This document shows positions 53,301 through 60,742 of a stretch of 64,000 nucleotides of DNA, piece by piece. The notes under the pieces are model-generated. The model was not told the origin of the DNA. It searched no databases and was given only the letters and a program-made list of their open reading frames with translations. Origin of the DNA: Oscillospiraceae bacterium (lineage in GTDB: Bacteria; Bacillota_A; Clostridia; Oscillospirales; Oscillospiraceae); assembly GCA_017398105.1 (NCBI GenBank), contig JAFQHF010000069.1, positions 1 through 64,000 of the forward strand. The letters are read 5' to 3'. Position 1 is the stretch's first letter. The number at the start of each line of letters is the position of its first letter. The position numbers and the translations under genes were made by a program.

Positions 53301-53566
53301 TGGATCTGACGGTGTCCATCACGGGCAACAACAAGGTGACGGTACTGGATCTTCCTCTGGGAGATTACACCGTAACCGAGCAGACCAGCTGGTCCTGGGC
53401 CTATGACAATCAGAGCCCGGTAAGCCAGAAGGTGACGCTTACAAACCAGCCGGGACAGCCCCATCCTGCCCTCGTAACCTTCACCAACCGCCCCATGACC
53501 GAGTCTGAGTACAAGTGGCTCCATGGGGAAAATCACAAGGACAACCATTTCTCGGCCATATCCTAA
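47330..53566 (+). CDS. Giant repeat surface protein (InlB-B/MucBP-like repeats)
   Basis: 2078 residues from the ATG at 47330 (AAAGGAG upstream). Standard signal peptide ILSGILAFVTLLSLMPLQAW, an Ig-like N-domain, seven 14-residue PTxPETTAPAETxx repeats (residues 172-269), then many Listeria-Bacteroides (InlB_B) repeats such as VDLKVIYEENGGVKIPDDTA ... FTMPGKNVTLTAQW, a MucBP-like unit (YYKVRYLDAVTRAPIPGLAE) and a C-terminal SpaA-like domain (LPLGDYTVTEQTSWSWAYD). No LPXTG, membrane helix or S-layer domain at the end (KDNHFSAIS), so anchoring is unclear. Probably an adhesin tied to the fibre. Codons 590-1025 or so are AT-rich unlike the rest. Confidence 0.9.
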   Translation: MKKHSRINRILSGILAFVTLLSLMPLQAWGTESVTKEPVSVSESASPRITRAGVKTQAIRLAAHERIEINAEGSADNAVFQWQIAHPEKEAVWINIYDATHGYLFVTLALVRNMMTDDNIARLRCRVTEGEQVRYTDPVTVQFCPEIPYIPETTPETEPIVETLPPVEILSPTEPETTAPAETVSPTEPETTAPAETAAPTEPETTAPAETVAPTVPETTAPAETVAPTVPETTAPAETAAPTMPETTAPAETVAPTVPETTAPAETLAPFVPETQPLTAEKTDAARLAKQLEAAAPAETAPAETTAPAVPETTAPAQTVPTVVTQDTAAAEAAAADPVDPENSEFVTVRIDYVRYDFYRDAAFKLVPEPQNPEGWENPVYHGGYLLDNDGHVAFTSYVATLQSGTDLNATVPIPTIVGYDTYLNGVKVTAVQINQTNITENIEYTVEYRPAQVSYTIRYYFQNIYDDLYVEDTSQKQTAQGFTGSVPPDDQLRKEFPGFLSLYYQPDSIAADGSTVFEVYYERNYYLMEFDCNGGYGTETLYNRYGSYINVPDPVLAGYVFGGWDLASTEESGQKVDTEDGTKDNLPTEMPRYNTAYKAIWNTDTTFYTVVYWCENADDDEYSFWGSEEIRTHGNGTPVKSNDRVSATDHTKVSYADSEYFTYDPATTIAIEAARKDLVDGKVVVEGDGSTVVNVYFSRNEYSFRFYYARKNGDYYQIATHTGDFSNSKKLEDATWSDSLPTIPTLNAAYETANKAGQATSGAVQHDDGCTYYYIAMTAKYNADLIEKWPAAWINDSENKKKFVSWATQFGSGYYINNENKNIKGTYQRLDEDLIIDPAVTKDVGLNHVFVAYWSGNPTTYKYNIYYEMLPGDVADTTKDGIDYKLIKTDIVLSTASVGEQSPLSYEGAYKALGPEDAEKGDGTTDSPKEVDFYYKRYIYHLKFYNHNAYLQSGDGAEIKFGRPLSIYGDYVNKQVMESTYYPAGLEPGAYEFVGWYTSSGCFEGTEMDWTSTMPSNELTVYAKWAPIKRDVLFFAFYDDIAKLEAAYDTTDGSGDGITNYIAGRKNNTILAKPDQIPFQEAFDTPHGEILGSIYNKIPTAADDPRVEGYRFIGWFYMDEDNKKRFAPDSMEVTRDLVLFAEWSTELDTTYEVRYVLAEDYRVNDTETLYPKGTEIADMTFAHSSVGKTKTFNAKAMGELYPAFQESFFPVTNTHSILMKEDPAENTFVFEYMYDDTVYYKVRYLDAVTRAPIPGLAEKVTSTNKAVVTEKFKPAVGYIPQNYYIRKTLAYDANATADNVLEENTITFYYVKDTEHGMYSIEYYLENADSTDSGNRDNYTQYESIVGAADLGEPITADVRSYEGYTHVPELNTVITYKSDGEVDEETVNAEDPPGGTVTVNGLTIQLYYKRNSYPYVIEYREYGAAETAPALKTLTDESSKAVFGAQVPYTLTTDTEYNRDSNTIVINGNTYVYYIENPTDADLTKSMTIRAFNPGEENPNKLIFYFVPKKVEVHYDVAYRNAHEGMPELCRVSMASESAATAANLSGASAMPAEGFRFVGWYLDEEGKNPVESDWVTTDGSYQKLKPKTLDTTMDEVHYYALFEPVDLKVIYEENGGVKIPDDTAHIGETITLPSTTRTGYTLTGWWYDADGDGNVDEGEEYAPGADFTMPGKNVTLTAQWIDYRFDKSHKVFVGLNMSFYKSGDQYYYKFPPGEPTIVTLEAARAYIASIGADGKNTWAVQENGWNNALCKPGVLGVPAEPKDYIDPAILNQVTTNGDVIGVFDEDGGDTKALLYFTENDYNAIIEAWLGARDYFEDHFSHYNINWEELPKPDPAKGEKASDLYEAVPYVIKRHHHGLTGNKDWFIDFVILPINRFKVTYNLNLPEGYEDTAPVDENLYGQGMYVDVADFHDVPCKADERYVAKFVGWTAADKDGNPVAIDSNTNKFTMPGSDVTLTAQWEYRAPLTIAQTGMKDNESAIYRVTGNGVDLTVSITGNNKVTVLDLPLGDYTVTEQTSWSWAYDNQSPVSQKVTLTNQPGQPHPALVTFTNRPMTESEYKWLHGENHKDNHFSAIS
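47843..48136 (+). repeat. 42-bp tandem repeat, seven copies
   Basis: Seven head-to-tail units encode P-T-E/V/M-P-E-T-T-A-P-A-E-T-x-x. Third-position changes between units show that the protein repeat is kept while DNA drifts. Copy number may vary by slippage. It forms an extended stalk in the giant surface protein. Confidence 0.92.
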
Positions 53567-53584
53567 CAGAAAGGAGGCGTTAAG

Positions 53585-54157
53585 ATGGCGCGATATCGTG
53601 GTAAATTCTCGAAGAAAAGACCCCTGCCCCTGGCATCCTGGCTGTTGATCCTGCTGGCGGTCCTGTCATTGTCCACCGGCACCGTCGTTGCCTATCTTGC
53701 GGCCTCCACGACCCCGGTGATCAACAGCTTTCAGGCTGAAACGGACGCAGATCCCCAGATTCAGGAAACCATGAAGGACAACGTGAAAACGAATGTCACG
53801 GTCAAGGTTCCCGATACCGGCTACTCCGTCTACGTCCGGGCGGCCATCGTGATCACCTGGAAAGATGAGCACGGCAACGTCCTGCCCCAGGCACCTGCCC
53901 AGGGCGACTACAGCCTGACCCTCGGCTCCGGTTGGCAAAAAAAGGAAAGCGACGGCTATTACTACTACCAGAGTCCTGTGAAGTCCGGCGGTGTAACGAC
54001 CAATCTGATCGATTCCTGCACCGTACTGACAGCGGCTCCGGTGGATGGCTATACCCTTAGTGTGGACATCATCACCCAGACCATTCAGGCCCTGGGCACC
54101 ACGGATTCCGAAAATATACCGGCTGTGCAGGATGCCTGGAAGGTCAGCATCCCCTAA
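53585..54157 (+). CDS. SipW-dependent-type exported protein 4
   Basis: 190 residues, AAAGGAGG upstream. Leader LASWLLILLAVLSLSTGTVV then AYLAASTTPVINSFQAETDA, similar in place to the AKY / ARY leaders of the other island proteins. The mature domain (VKVPDTGYSVYVRAAIVITW, YYQSPVKSGGVTTNLIDS) resembles the short TasA-type domain that Gram-positive fibre clusters often carry as an accessory unit. Lies 18 bases after the giant gene and ends the structural block before a terminator. Confidence 0.78.
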   Translation: MARYRGKFSKKRPLPLASWLLILLAVLSLSTGTVVAYLAASTTPVINSFQAETDADPQIQETMKDNVKTNVTVKVPDTGYSVYVRAAIVITWKDEHGNVLPQAPAQGDYSLTLGSGWQKKESDGYYYYQSPVKSGGVTTNLIDSCTVLTAAPVDGYTLSVDIITQTIQALGTTDSENIPAVQDAWKVSIP

Positions 54158-54173
54158 GCAACCAATCACCCCA

Positions 54174-54211
54174 AACCCGAGCGGCCCACCAGGGCAGCTC
54201 GGGTTATTTTC
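54174..54211 (+). terminator. Intrinsic terminator of surface island
   Basis: AACCCGAGC (54174-54182) pairs with GCTCGGGTT (54197-54205), followed by ATTTTC. Confidence 0.82.
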
Positions 54212-54306
54212 CTGTTGCAAACCTTTCTGTATCGTGGTACAATTATGAAATAATAATGAACATCATGCGCAATCCTGTAAAAATCTGCCGGAAAGAGGGA
54301 TGTCTC

Positions 54307-56358
54307 ATGGATAACAATCAAATCAGACAGCGTGCGCAGGAATACCTGCCGCAGAATCTGCAGACAACGCAGGGGCAGTCTCAGCTGCTGACCATGCTGG
54401 AGCAGCTGGTGCCCACCGTCCGCCTGAGCCGGGAAAAAACCGAGCGTGACAGATGGCCCAAGGTGGAGCAGGGCCAGATCACCATGCAGACGGCCATCGA
54501 GAGCTGCGCCTATGAGATGAACAATCTGCTGCGGATCACCGTTCTGGGAAATCTGAAGCTGGAGGAAAAGCCGGAGGAAGATCTGCTGAAGGCCTGGGCA
54601 GCGCTGGATTACTATGTCCGCGTATCCCGGAAGCCGGAGTACGCGGAGTATCTGCAGGCCTTCCGGAATGCACTGTCGATGGCTTTGCTGCGCAGGAAGG
54701 CTCCTGCTGCGCAGTCGGCACAGCCCAGCCTGTTCCGGGAGGTGACCGACTACCAGGTGCCGGAGGAATTTGCCCAGGCGGAAAACGCACCGGAGCCGGA
54801 AGCGGAGATCGAGGATACCGGCCGGACACAGTTCCCGGAGGATGCGGATTTGCGGATTCCTACCATCCATCTGGAATTCCAGGAAGATCCTGGACAGACC
54901 GTGATCTCTGATACGCAGTTCCTGAAAACCGAGATCATGCAGGAGGACATCGGCAAAACGGTGCTCTCTGACGAGTGGGCTGCAAAGACTGACAATACGC
55001 AGAAAACGGAAAACCGCACCGTGATTTCGGATGCGGCATCTGCTGGGAAGGGAAAGAAAAAGAAACCCGACGGCGGAAACGGCAAAAAGAAAATGGCCGG
55101 CCTTCTGGCCGTTGCGGCAGTGGCGGCTCTGGTGCTGGCGGTTCCTCTGCTGAACAAGGTTTCCCGGGCGGAGCGGGCCATTGACAAAATCGGCCTGGTC
55201 TCCTACGGGGAAGACTCCCGGAAAGCCATTGAAAAGGCGGAGACTCTGTGCGGTGGAATGGACAAGGACGACCGGGAGAAGGTGGAAAACTATGAGATCC
55301 TCCTGGAAGCCCGTGCCGAATACAACCGTCTGGAAACGGAAGATGCCATTTCCCAGATCGGCACCGTCAATCTGGAATCCGGAGAAGCCATTGAACGGGC
55401 TGAGGCCCTGTTTGCGGCCCTGACCACGGAGGAAAAGAAGACCGTGGAGAATTACGGCGTTCTGACTGCCGCCCGGCAGGACTATGACCGGTATGTGGCT
55501 GCGGTGCAGCAGGCGAAGGATGCCATCGATGCCATCGGGGAAGTGACCCTGGAAAGCGGCGAAGCCATCCGGGAGGCCCGGGAAGCCTATGCCGTGCTGC
55601 AGGAAGAGGGCCTGGAGGACGCAGTGGCGGACAGAGTTTCCGTGCTGCGCAGCGCCGAGGAAGTCTATGCCGAAACCAAGGGCCAGCAGATCTTTGAAGA
55701 GGCAGAGGGCCTGTACGCCAAGAAGAAGTACAAGGACGCTCTGGCGAAATATGACCAGCTGAGTCTGGAATGTCCCGGCTCCGCCGTGGAAAGCCGCGCC
55801 CGGAAGAACAAGGCAGACTGCCAGATCGCGTTGGCCCGGCAGACCCACCAGCAGAGCAAGCTCTATGATGCCATGGCCCTGCTGAAGGCGGTGGATACGC
55901 AGTTCCGCACTTCGGAGGACTACAAGACGGTTATGGATGAGGTGATCAACAAGCTGACCAAGGCTCGTCCTGCCAACGGCAAAGTCTTCAAGAACAAGGC
56001 TGACTGGGGCTGGTGCCAGATCGACATCACGGCCCAGGATACGGATATCTGCGTAAAGGTCATCAAGCTGACCGACATGGTGACCGCCCCGGATAAGTAC
56101 CAGCTGGTTTACGTCCGCAAGGGCGAAACGGTGAAGGTGAAGGTTGCGGACGGCAGCTATGTGCTGCACATGGCTGCCGGTGACCATTGGTACGACACGG
56201 ATCATCTGTTCGGTGATGATACGGTCTACGCAGAAATGTCGGATCTGCCCCTCCTCTATAGCTTCACGGAAGGCTACACGGTTTACTATAAGCGTGTGAC
56301 CGTAACACTGGGAGAGCACGATGCGGTTACCAACCCGCTTAAGGCAGACCGATTCTGA
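54307..56358 (+). CDS. Membrane protein with cytoplasmic TV(I/L)SD motifs and three helical repeats
   Basis: 683 residues from the ATG at 54307 (GAGGGA upstream). Residues 1-135 are a helical cytosolic domain of unknown family. An acidic linker carries GQTVISD, GKTVLSD and NRTVISD with the Thr at 198, 218 and 238, that is, exactly 20 residues apart. A Lys/Gly stretch leads to one helix (about 262-284, GLLAVAAVAALVLAVPLL). Outside are three ~60-residue repeats (AIDAIGEVTLESGEAIREAR type) and a TPR-like part (AEGLYAKKKYKDALAKYDQL), then a beta-rich C-terminus. The Thr motifs look like kinase/FHA sites; function unknown. Possibly links the island to signalling. Confidence 0.72.
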   Translation: MDNNQIRQRAQEYLPQNLQTTQGQSQLLTMLEQLVPTVRLSREKTERDRWPKVEQGQITMQTAIESCAYEMNNLLRITVLGNLKLEEKPEEDLLKAWAALDYYVRVSRKPEYAEYLQAFRNALSMALLRRKAPAAQSAQPSLFREVTDYQVPEEFAQAENAPEPEAEIEDTGRTQFPEDADLRIPTIHLEFQEDPGQTVISDTQFLKTEIMQEDIGKTVLSDEWAAKTDNTQKTENRTVISDAASAGKGKKKKPDGGNGKKKMAGLLAVAAVAALVLAVPLLNKVSRAERAIDKIGLVSYGEDSRKAIEKAETLCGGMDKDDREKVENYEILLEARAEYNRLETEDAISQIGTVNLESGEAIERAEALFAALTTEEKKTVENYGVLTAARQDYDRYVAAVQQAKDAIDAIGEVTLESGEAIREAREAYAVLQEEGLEDAVADRVSVLRSAEEVYAETKGQQIFEEAEGLYAKKKYKDALAKYDQLSLECPGSAVESRARKNKADCQIALARQTHQQSKLYDAMALLKAVDTQFRTSEDYKTVMDEVINKLTKARPANGKVFKNKADWGWCQIDITAQDTDICVKVIKLTDMVTAPDKYQLVYVRKGETVKVKVADGSYVLHMAAGDHWYDTDHLFGDDTVYAEMSDLPLLYSFTEGYTVYYKRVTVTLGEHDAVTNPLKADRF

Positions 56359-56369
56359 TACATGACAAA

Positions 56370-56409
56370 AAACGGACACACCGCAGTTTCAGCGTGCGGT
56401 GTGTCCGTT
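56370..56409. terminator. Terminator between membrane protein and AlbA_2 genes
   Basis: AACGGACACACCGCA (56371-56385) pairs with TGCGGTGTGTCCGTT (56395-56409), a 15-bp stem. On the minus strand it is followed by TTTTTTG, so it chiefly ends the AlbA_2 gene and also serves the convergent gene. Confidence 0.88.
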
Positions 56410-56425
56410 GTGTTATATAGAAGTA

Positions 56426-56902
56426 TTATTCGGAGCGATCCTCCGGCAGCTTTCCGGCAGCCAGGAACATGGCATCCACTTCCTCCCGGGTGCACCGGCA
56501 GTCGGCATCGCCCCGGCGGCAGTAGGTTTCCCGGTAGGGATTCCGGTTCAGATATACGGGCTTTTCCCGGGTCTGTGCGGCGGGCACGGAAATGGCGATA
56601 ATCTGCCTGCCCTCTACGGTGTGGATCCGGATGCTGTCTTCTCCCAGAATGTTCCGGCTGACCCGGTCCGGGTCCCGGAGAATGGCGAGAAAATCCTCGA
56701 TCAGCCATTGGGGGTCCAGCAGATCCAGGGCCTGCAGGGATCTGTCCGGCAGCTCCTTCACGCCCAGCAGAATGATGCCGCCGTCTGCATTGGCAAAACC
56801 GGAGTAGGTTTCCCAGATGCTTTCCGGCAGACCTCCCAGTGCCTCCTTGGCTTCCAGGCGGCTGCTTTCCCGGTATTGTCGCAGATGATAAATGTCCAGC
56901 AT
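56426..56902 (-). CDS. Stand-alone AlbA_2 (Schlafen-type) domain protein
   Basis: 158 residues. The AlbA_2/divergent AAA_4 domain is clear: ESSRLEAKEALGGLPESIWE, FANADGGIILLGVKE and YLNRNPYRETYCRRGDAD. Typical members run 350-500 residues with a C-terminal winged helix; here only the nucleic-acid-binding domain plus a short tail remains, with no sign of a downstream remnant. It may be a small regulator. Divergent from the c-di-GMP gene. Confidence 0.82.
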   Translation of the reverse strand: MLDIYHLRQYRESSRLEAKEALGGLPESIWETYSGFANADGGIILLGVKELPDRSLQALDLLDPQWLIEDFLAILRDPDRVSRNILGEDSIRIHTVEGRQIIAISVPAAQTREKPVYLNRNPYRETYCRRGDADCRCTREEVDAMFLAAGKLPEDRSE

Positions 56903-57025
56903 AACAGATCCCTCCGGCAGATGTTCTTCTGCATCCAGTATAGCATATCTTAGTGGTCATTGGTACTGGAAATTCCGATGATTTTATAGTATACTGAAAA
57001 AAAGAAGAAAAAAGGGATTGATTTT

Positions 57026-60000
57026 ATGGACAAACACGATACCCTTCTGGTTGCCAGCAGCTCGGCAGAGCACAGAATGCAGCTGCGCAGTGTCCTGCAG
57101 GGCCGCTATCATCTGCTGGAAGCCAGAGGCATCCGGCAGATGCTTCTGCTGATTGAGCAGAACGCGAGCTGCGTGGCGGCTGTGCTGCTGGATGTTTCGG
57201 ATCTGTCTCAGGAGGATCGGAAGCTTCTTACCAGTACGCAGGAGCATCAGGCTCTGGAACGGGTTCCGGTGATCCTGCTTTGCCGGGAGGCTTCCCCGGA
57301 GCTGCTCGGCACGGCTGCCAGCTTTGGCGCGGCAGATGTGATCCCTGTGACATACGAGCCGCAGGCCATGCTTCGCCGGATCGAGACGGTAGTGGAGCTG
57401 CATCTGCACAGGATCAGTCTGGCGAATATCAAGCAGGAGCAGGCGGATCATCTGCGCCATTCCAACGAGACCCTTGTGGATGTGCTCTCCTCCATCATCG
57501 AATACCGCAGTGTGGAGTCCGGCCAGCACATCCTGCGCATCCGCCATTTTACCAAAGTGCTGCTGGAAGAGGTGGCCCGGTGCTGCCCGGAATATCAGCT
57601 GACCGAGCGGGATGTGGCCCTGATCACCAGTGCTTCTGCCATGCATGACATCGGCAAGATCGCCATCCCGGATGCCATCCTCATGAAGCCCGGCCGGCTG
57701 ACCCCGGAGGAAATGGAGACCATGCGGACCCATTCCCTGACCGGCTGCCACATTCTGGACTCCCTGGGAGATATTGGCGATCCGGAATACATGCGCTATG
57801 CCCACAATATCTGCCATTATCACCATGAGCGGTGGGATGGCGGCGGCTATCCTGAGGGGATAGCCGGGGATGAGATCCCCATCTGCGCCCAGGTGGTAGG
57901 CATTGCGGATGTATATGATGCCCTGACCTCCAAGCGGGTGTATAAGGATGCCTATTCTGTCTCCCGGGCAGTGAATATGATCCTGCAGGGGGAATGCGGT
58001 GCCTTTTCTCCGAAGCTGCTGGAATGCTTCAAGCATGTGACCGGAGACTACGAAGCACTGGCCCATGCCTATGCCGACGGCCTGTCCCCGAAGAAGGAAA
58101 GCATGGATTTCCGGCTTCCGGGTCCGATGCCCCAGACGCAGGATTCCATGGAGCGTGTCCGGGCCAAGTATTTTGCCCTGGTGCATTACATCGACGGCCT
58201 GCTGATAGAGCTGGATATGACCCAGGGGCTGTTCCATCTGGTGTACAACCCTTATCCGGAGCTGGCGTGGCTGCAGAATGTATCCACCCTGCAGCAGACG
58301 AAGGAACGGCTGCTGCAGCAGGTGATCCTGCCCCAGCAGCGGGAGGAATTTGAACGGTTCCTGACGGAGGGAATCGGTGCGTTTCTGGAAAAGGATCTGC
58401 GCAGACAGACCCAGTATTTCCGTCTGCGCAGCCAGGGCAGGCAGGAGGGACAGCTGTATGAGGTGACGCTGCTGCGCATTCACCCCCTGGATTCACAGCG
58501 GCGGACTCTGGCGGTGCTGTGCCGCCGGGTGGAACAGGAACCCCAAAGCGAGCAGCCGCTGCCCATTATGCCGGACAGTACCTTCTTCTGCCGCAATGAT
58601 GAGAATTTTACACTGGTGCGCCTGGGTGCCCATATGCCCCATCTGGCAGGCTACAGCCGGGAGGAACTGGAAACGCTTCTGGATAACCGCCTGCTGGAGC
58701 TGATCGAGCCGGAGGATCGGGACAGAACCCGCAGGCAGATGCGGGAGCAGTTTGTCCGGAGCAATACCGCCGAGGTGGAGTACCAGGTTCGGGCCAAGGA
58801 CGGCAGCCGGATCTGGGTGCGCAACAAGAGCCGCCTGAGTACGGCAGCGGACGGTCAGGAATATCTGAACGTCTATCTGACGGATATTACCAAAAGCAAA
58901 AAAGCCTACAATGCACTGGAAGAACAGCTTAAGCGCTATGAGATCATTCTGGCCCAGACGGAGAATGTGCTGTTTGAGTGGGATATGGCGGAGGATGTGA
59001 TCCGCTTCTCGGAAACGGGAACCTCCATGTTTGGCTTCCCGACCCTGCAGGGAAATGTGCGGGAGCAGCTGCGTCAGGGCTTCTATTTCCATCCCGATGA
59101 TCTGCCCCAGCTGCTGGAAGCGGTGAAAAATCTGGAAACCAACTCCGATTACGAAATGCTGGAGGCCCGCATGGCTGCCAGTAACGGCCGCTACCTCTGG
59201 TTCCGGCTGCGGTGCTCTGCCATCCGCAGCAGTACCGGAAAGCTGACAAAGATGGTGGGCATCATCATCAACATTGACGAAGAAAAGCAGGCAGCGCGGC
59301 AGCTGCAGGACAGCGCCCAGCGGGATAACCTGACCAAGCTGCTGAATAAAAAAGCCGCCCGGGAAGCGGCGGAGAAATACCTGCTGCGGCAGAATGCGGA
59401 TGTCAGCTGCGCCCTGCTGATCATCGACCTGGATAATTTTAAGCAGGTCAATGACCGGTACGGCCACCTGTTCGGCGACTCAGTTCTGACCCAGGCAGCC
59501 CGGGAGATCGAGAAAATGTTCCGTCTGCAGGATATTGTGGCCCGGATCGGCGGTGACGAATTCCTGGTGCTCATGCGCGGATACGCAAGCCGGGAACTGC
59601 TGGAGAACCGCTGCAGCCGGCTGATCCGGGCATTCCGGAATATTTTCCGGGAATCCCGGCACCAGCTGCCCCTGAGCTGCTCCATTGGCATCGCCCTGGC
59701 ACCGGAGCATGGCAGCACCTATGTGGATCTGTTCCAGCACGCGGATCAGGCCCTGTACCAGGCCAAGGCAGCGGGCAAGGATACCTTCCGGTTCTACGAC
59801 AGCGCGGCGGCCAAATTCCCCATTCCGGCAGAGAAGGCCAGTGCGGTAAGCGGCAGCATCGATTCGGACCGGGAGCCGGGGCTGGCCGGTGACAATATTG
59901 TGCGCTATGCCTTCCAGCGGCTGTACGGGGCCAGGGATGCAAAGAACGCAATAGACGACATTCTGGCGCTGATGGGAAAGAAGATGAACGTGAGCCGGGT

Positions 60001-60727
60001 CTATATCTTCGAAAACAGTGACGATAACCGGTTCTGCTCCAACACCTATGAATGGTGCAATGAGGGAATCTGGCCGGAGATCGACAATCTGCAGAATATC
60101 AGCTATGAGACCGACATTCCCGGCTATGAACAGAATTTCAATGAAGAGGGCATTTTCTACTGTCCGGATATCCGTGTGCTGCCCAAGGAAGCCTATGACA
60201 TTCTGGAACCCCAGGGCGTCAAATCCATGCTGCAGTGCGCCATCCGGGAAGGCGGCGTGTTCCGGGGCTATATCGGCTTTGATGAGTGTGTGGAGCAGCG
60301 GCTGTGGACCAAGGAGCAGATCAATACGCTGACCTACTTCTCGGAAATGCTGTCGGTGTTCCTGCTGAAGCAGCGCAGGCAGGAGGATGCGATGAATCAT
60401 GCCCAGGAGCTGAGCACCATTCTGGACAATCAGAACGCCTGGATCTACATTATCGATCCGGATACCTGCCGTCTGAAATATCTGAACGCCAAGACCCGGC
60501 AGCTGGCGCCGGATGTCTGCTCCGGCATGACCTGCTACCAGGCACTGATGGGCAAGGAGGAACGCTGCCCCGGCTGCCCTGCACTGGATATCCGCAGCAA
60601 GATCAGCAGCAGTGCCCGGATGTACAACGAGCAGTTCGGCATCCGTTCCATGGCGGAAGCCACCCTGATCCGGTGGCGGGGAGAAGAATCCTGTCTGCTG
60701 ACCTGCCGGGAACTCCCGGAAGATTGA
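57026..60727 (+). CDS. REC/HD-GYP/PAS/GGDEF/GAF c-di-GMP enzyme
   Basis: 1233 residues, no membrane helix. Order: receiver-like domain (Asp56 kept, but the acidic pair near residue 11 is Ser-Ser, so it is degenerate); HD-GYP phosphodiesterase with His207-Asp208 (HDIGK), HHERWDGGG and GYP at 274-276; PAS-like domains across about 375-755; GGDEF at 842-846 with an RxxD inhibitory site (RLQD) five residues before; a GAF-like domain (about 950-1110); and a last PAS-like segment with CCxxCP-type cysteines (ERCPGCP). It can in principle both make and break c-di-GMP. Located two genes from the surface island, whose fibres such signalling often controls. Confidence 0.92.
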   Translation: MDKHDTLLVASSSAEHRMQLRSVLQGRYHLLEARGIRQMLLLIEQNASCVAAVLLDVSDLSQEDRKLLTSTQEHQALERVPVILLCREASPELLGTAASFGAADVIPVTYEPQAMLRRIETVVELHLHRISLANIKQEQADHLRHSNETLVDVLSSIIEYRSVESGQHILRIRHFTKVLLEEVARCCPEYQLTERDVALITSASAMHDIGKIAIPDAILMKPGRLTPEEMETMRTHSLTGCHILDSLGDIGDPEYMRYAHNICHYHHERWDGGGYPEGIAGDEIPICAQVVGIADVYDALTSKRVYKDAYSVSRAVNMILQGECGAFSPKLLECFKHVTGDYEALAHAYADGLSPKKESMDFRLPGPMPQTQDSMERVRAKYFALVHYIDGLLIELDMTQGLFHLVYNPYPELAWLQNVSTLQQTKERLLQQVILPQQREEFERFLTEGIGAFLEKDLRRQTQYFRLRSQGRQEGQLYEVTLLRIHPLDSQRRTLAVLCRRVEQEPQSEQPLPIMPDSTFFCRNDENFTLVRLGAHMPHLAGYSREELETLLDNRLLELIEPEDRDRTRRQMREQFVRSNTAEVEYQVRAKDGSRIWVRNKSRLSTAADGQEYLNVYLTDITKSKKAYNALEEQLKRYEIILAQTENVLFEWDMAEDVIRFSETGTSMFGFPTLQGNVREQLRQGFYFHPDDLPQLLEAVKNLETNSDYEMLEARMAASNGRYLWFRLRCSAIRSSTGKLTKMVGIIINIDEEKQAARQLQDSAQRDNLTKLLNKKAAREAAEKYLLRQNADVSCALLIIDLDNFKQVNDRYGHLFGDSVLTQAAREIEKMFRLQDIVARIGGDEFLVLMRGYASRELLENRCSRLIRAFRNIFRESRHQLPLSCSIGIALAPEHGSTYVDLFQHADQALYQAKAAGKDTFRFYDSAAAKFPIPAEKASAVSGSIDSDREPGLAGDNIVRYAFQRLYGARDAKNAIDDILALMGKKMNVSRVYIFENSDDNRFCSNTYEWCNEGIWPEIDNLQNISYETDIPGYEQNFNEEGIFYCPDIRVLPKEAYDILEPQGVKSMLQCAIREGGVFRGYIGFDECVEQRLWTKEQINTLTYFSEMLSVFLLKQRRQEDAMNHAQELSTILDNQNAWIYIIDPDTCRLKYLNAKTRQLAPDVCSGMTCYQALMGKEERCPGCPALDIRSKISSSARMYNEQFGIRSMAEATLIRWRGEESCLLTCRELPED

Positions 60728-60742
60728 TGCGCAGAAAAATCA

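Noticed and set aside
56426..56902. Defence-island gene (Schlafen-like toxin)
   Set aside because: Only the nucleic-acid-binding domain is present and no defence partner lies nearby.
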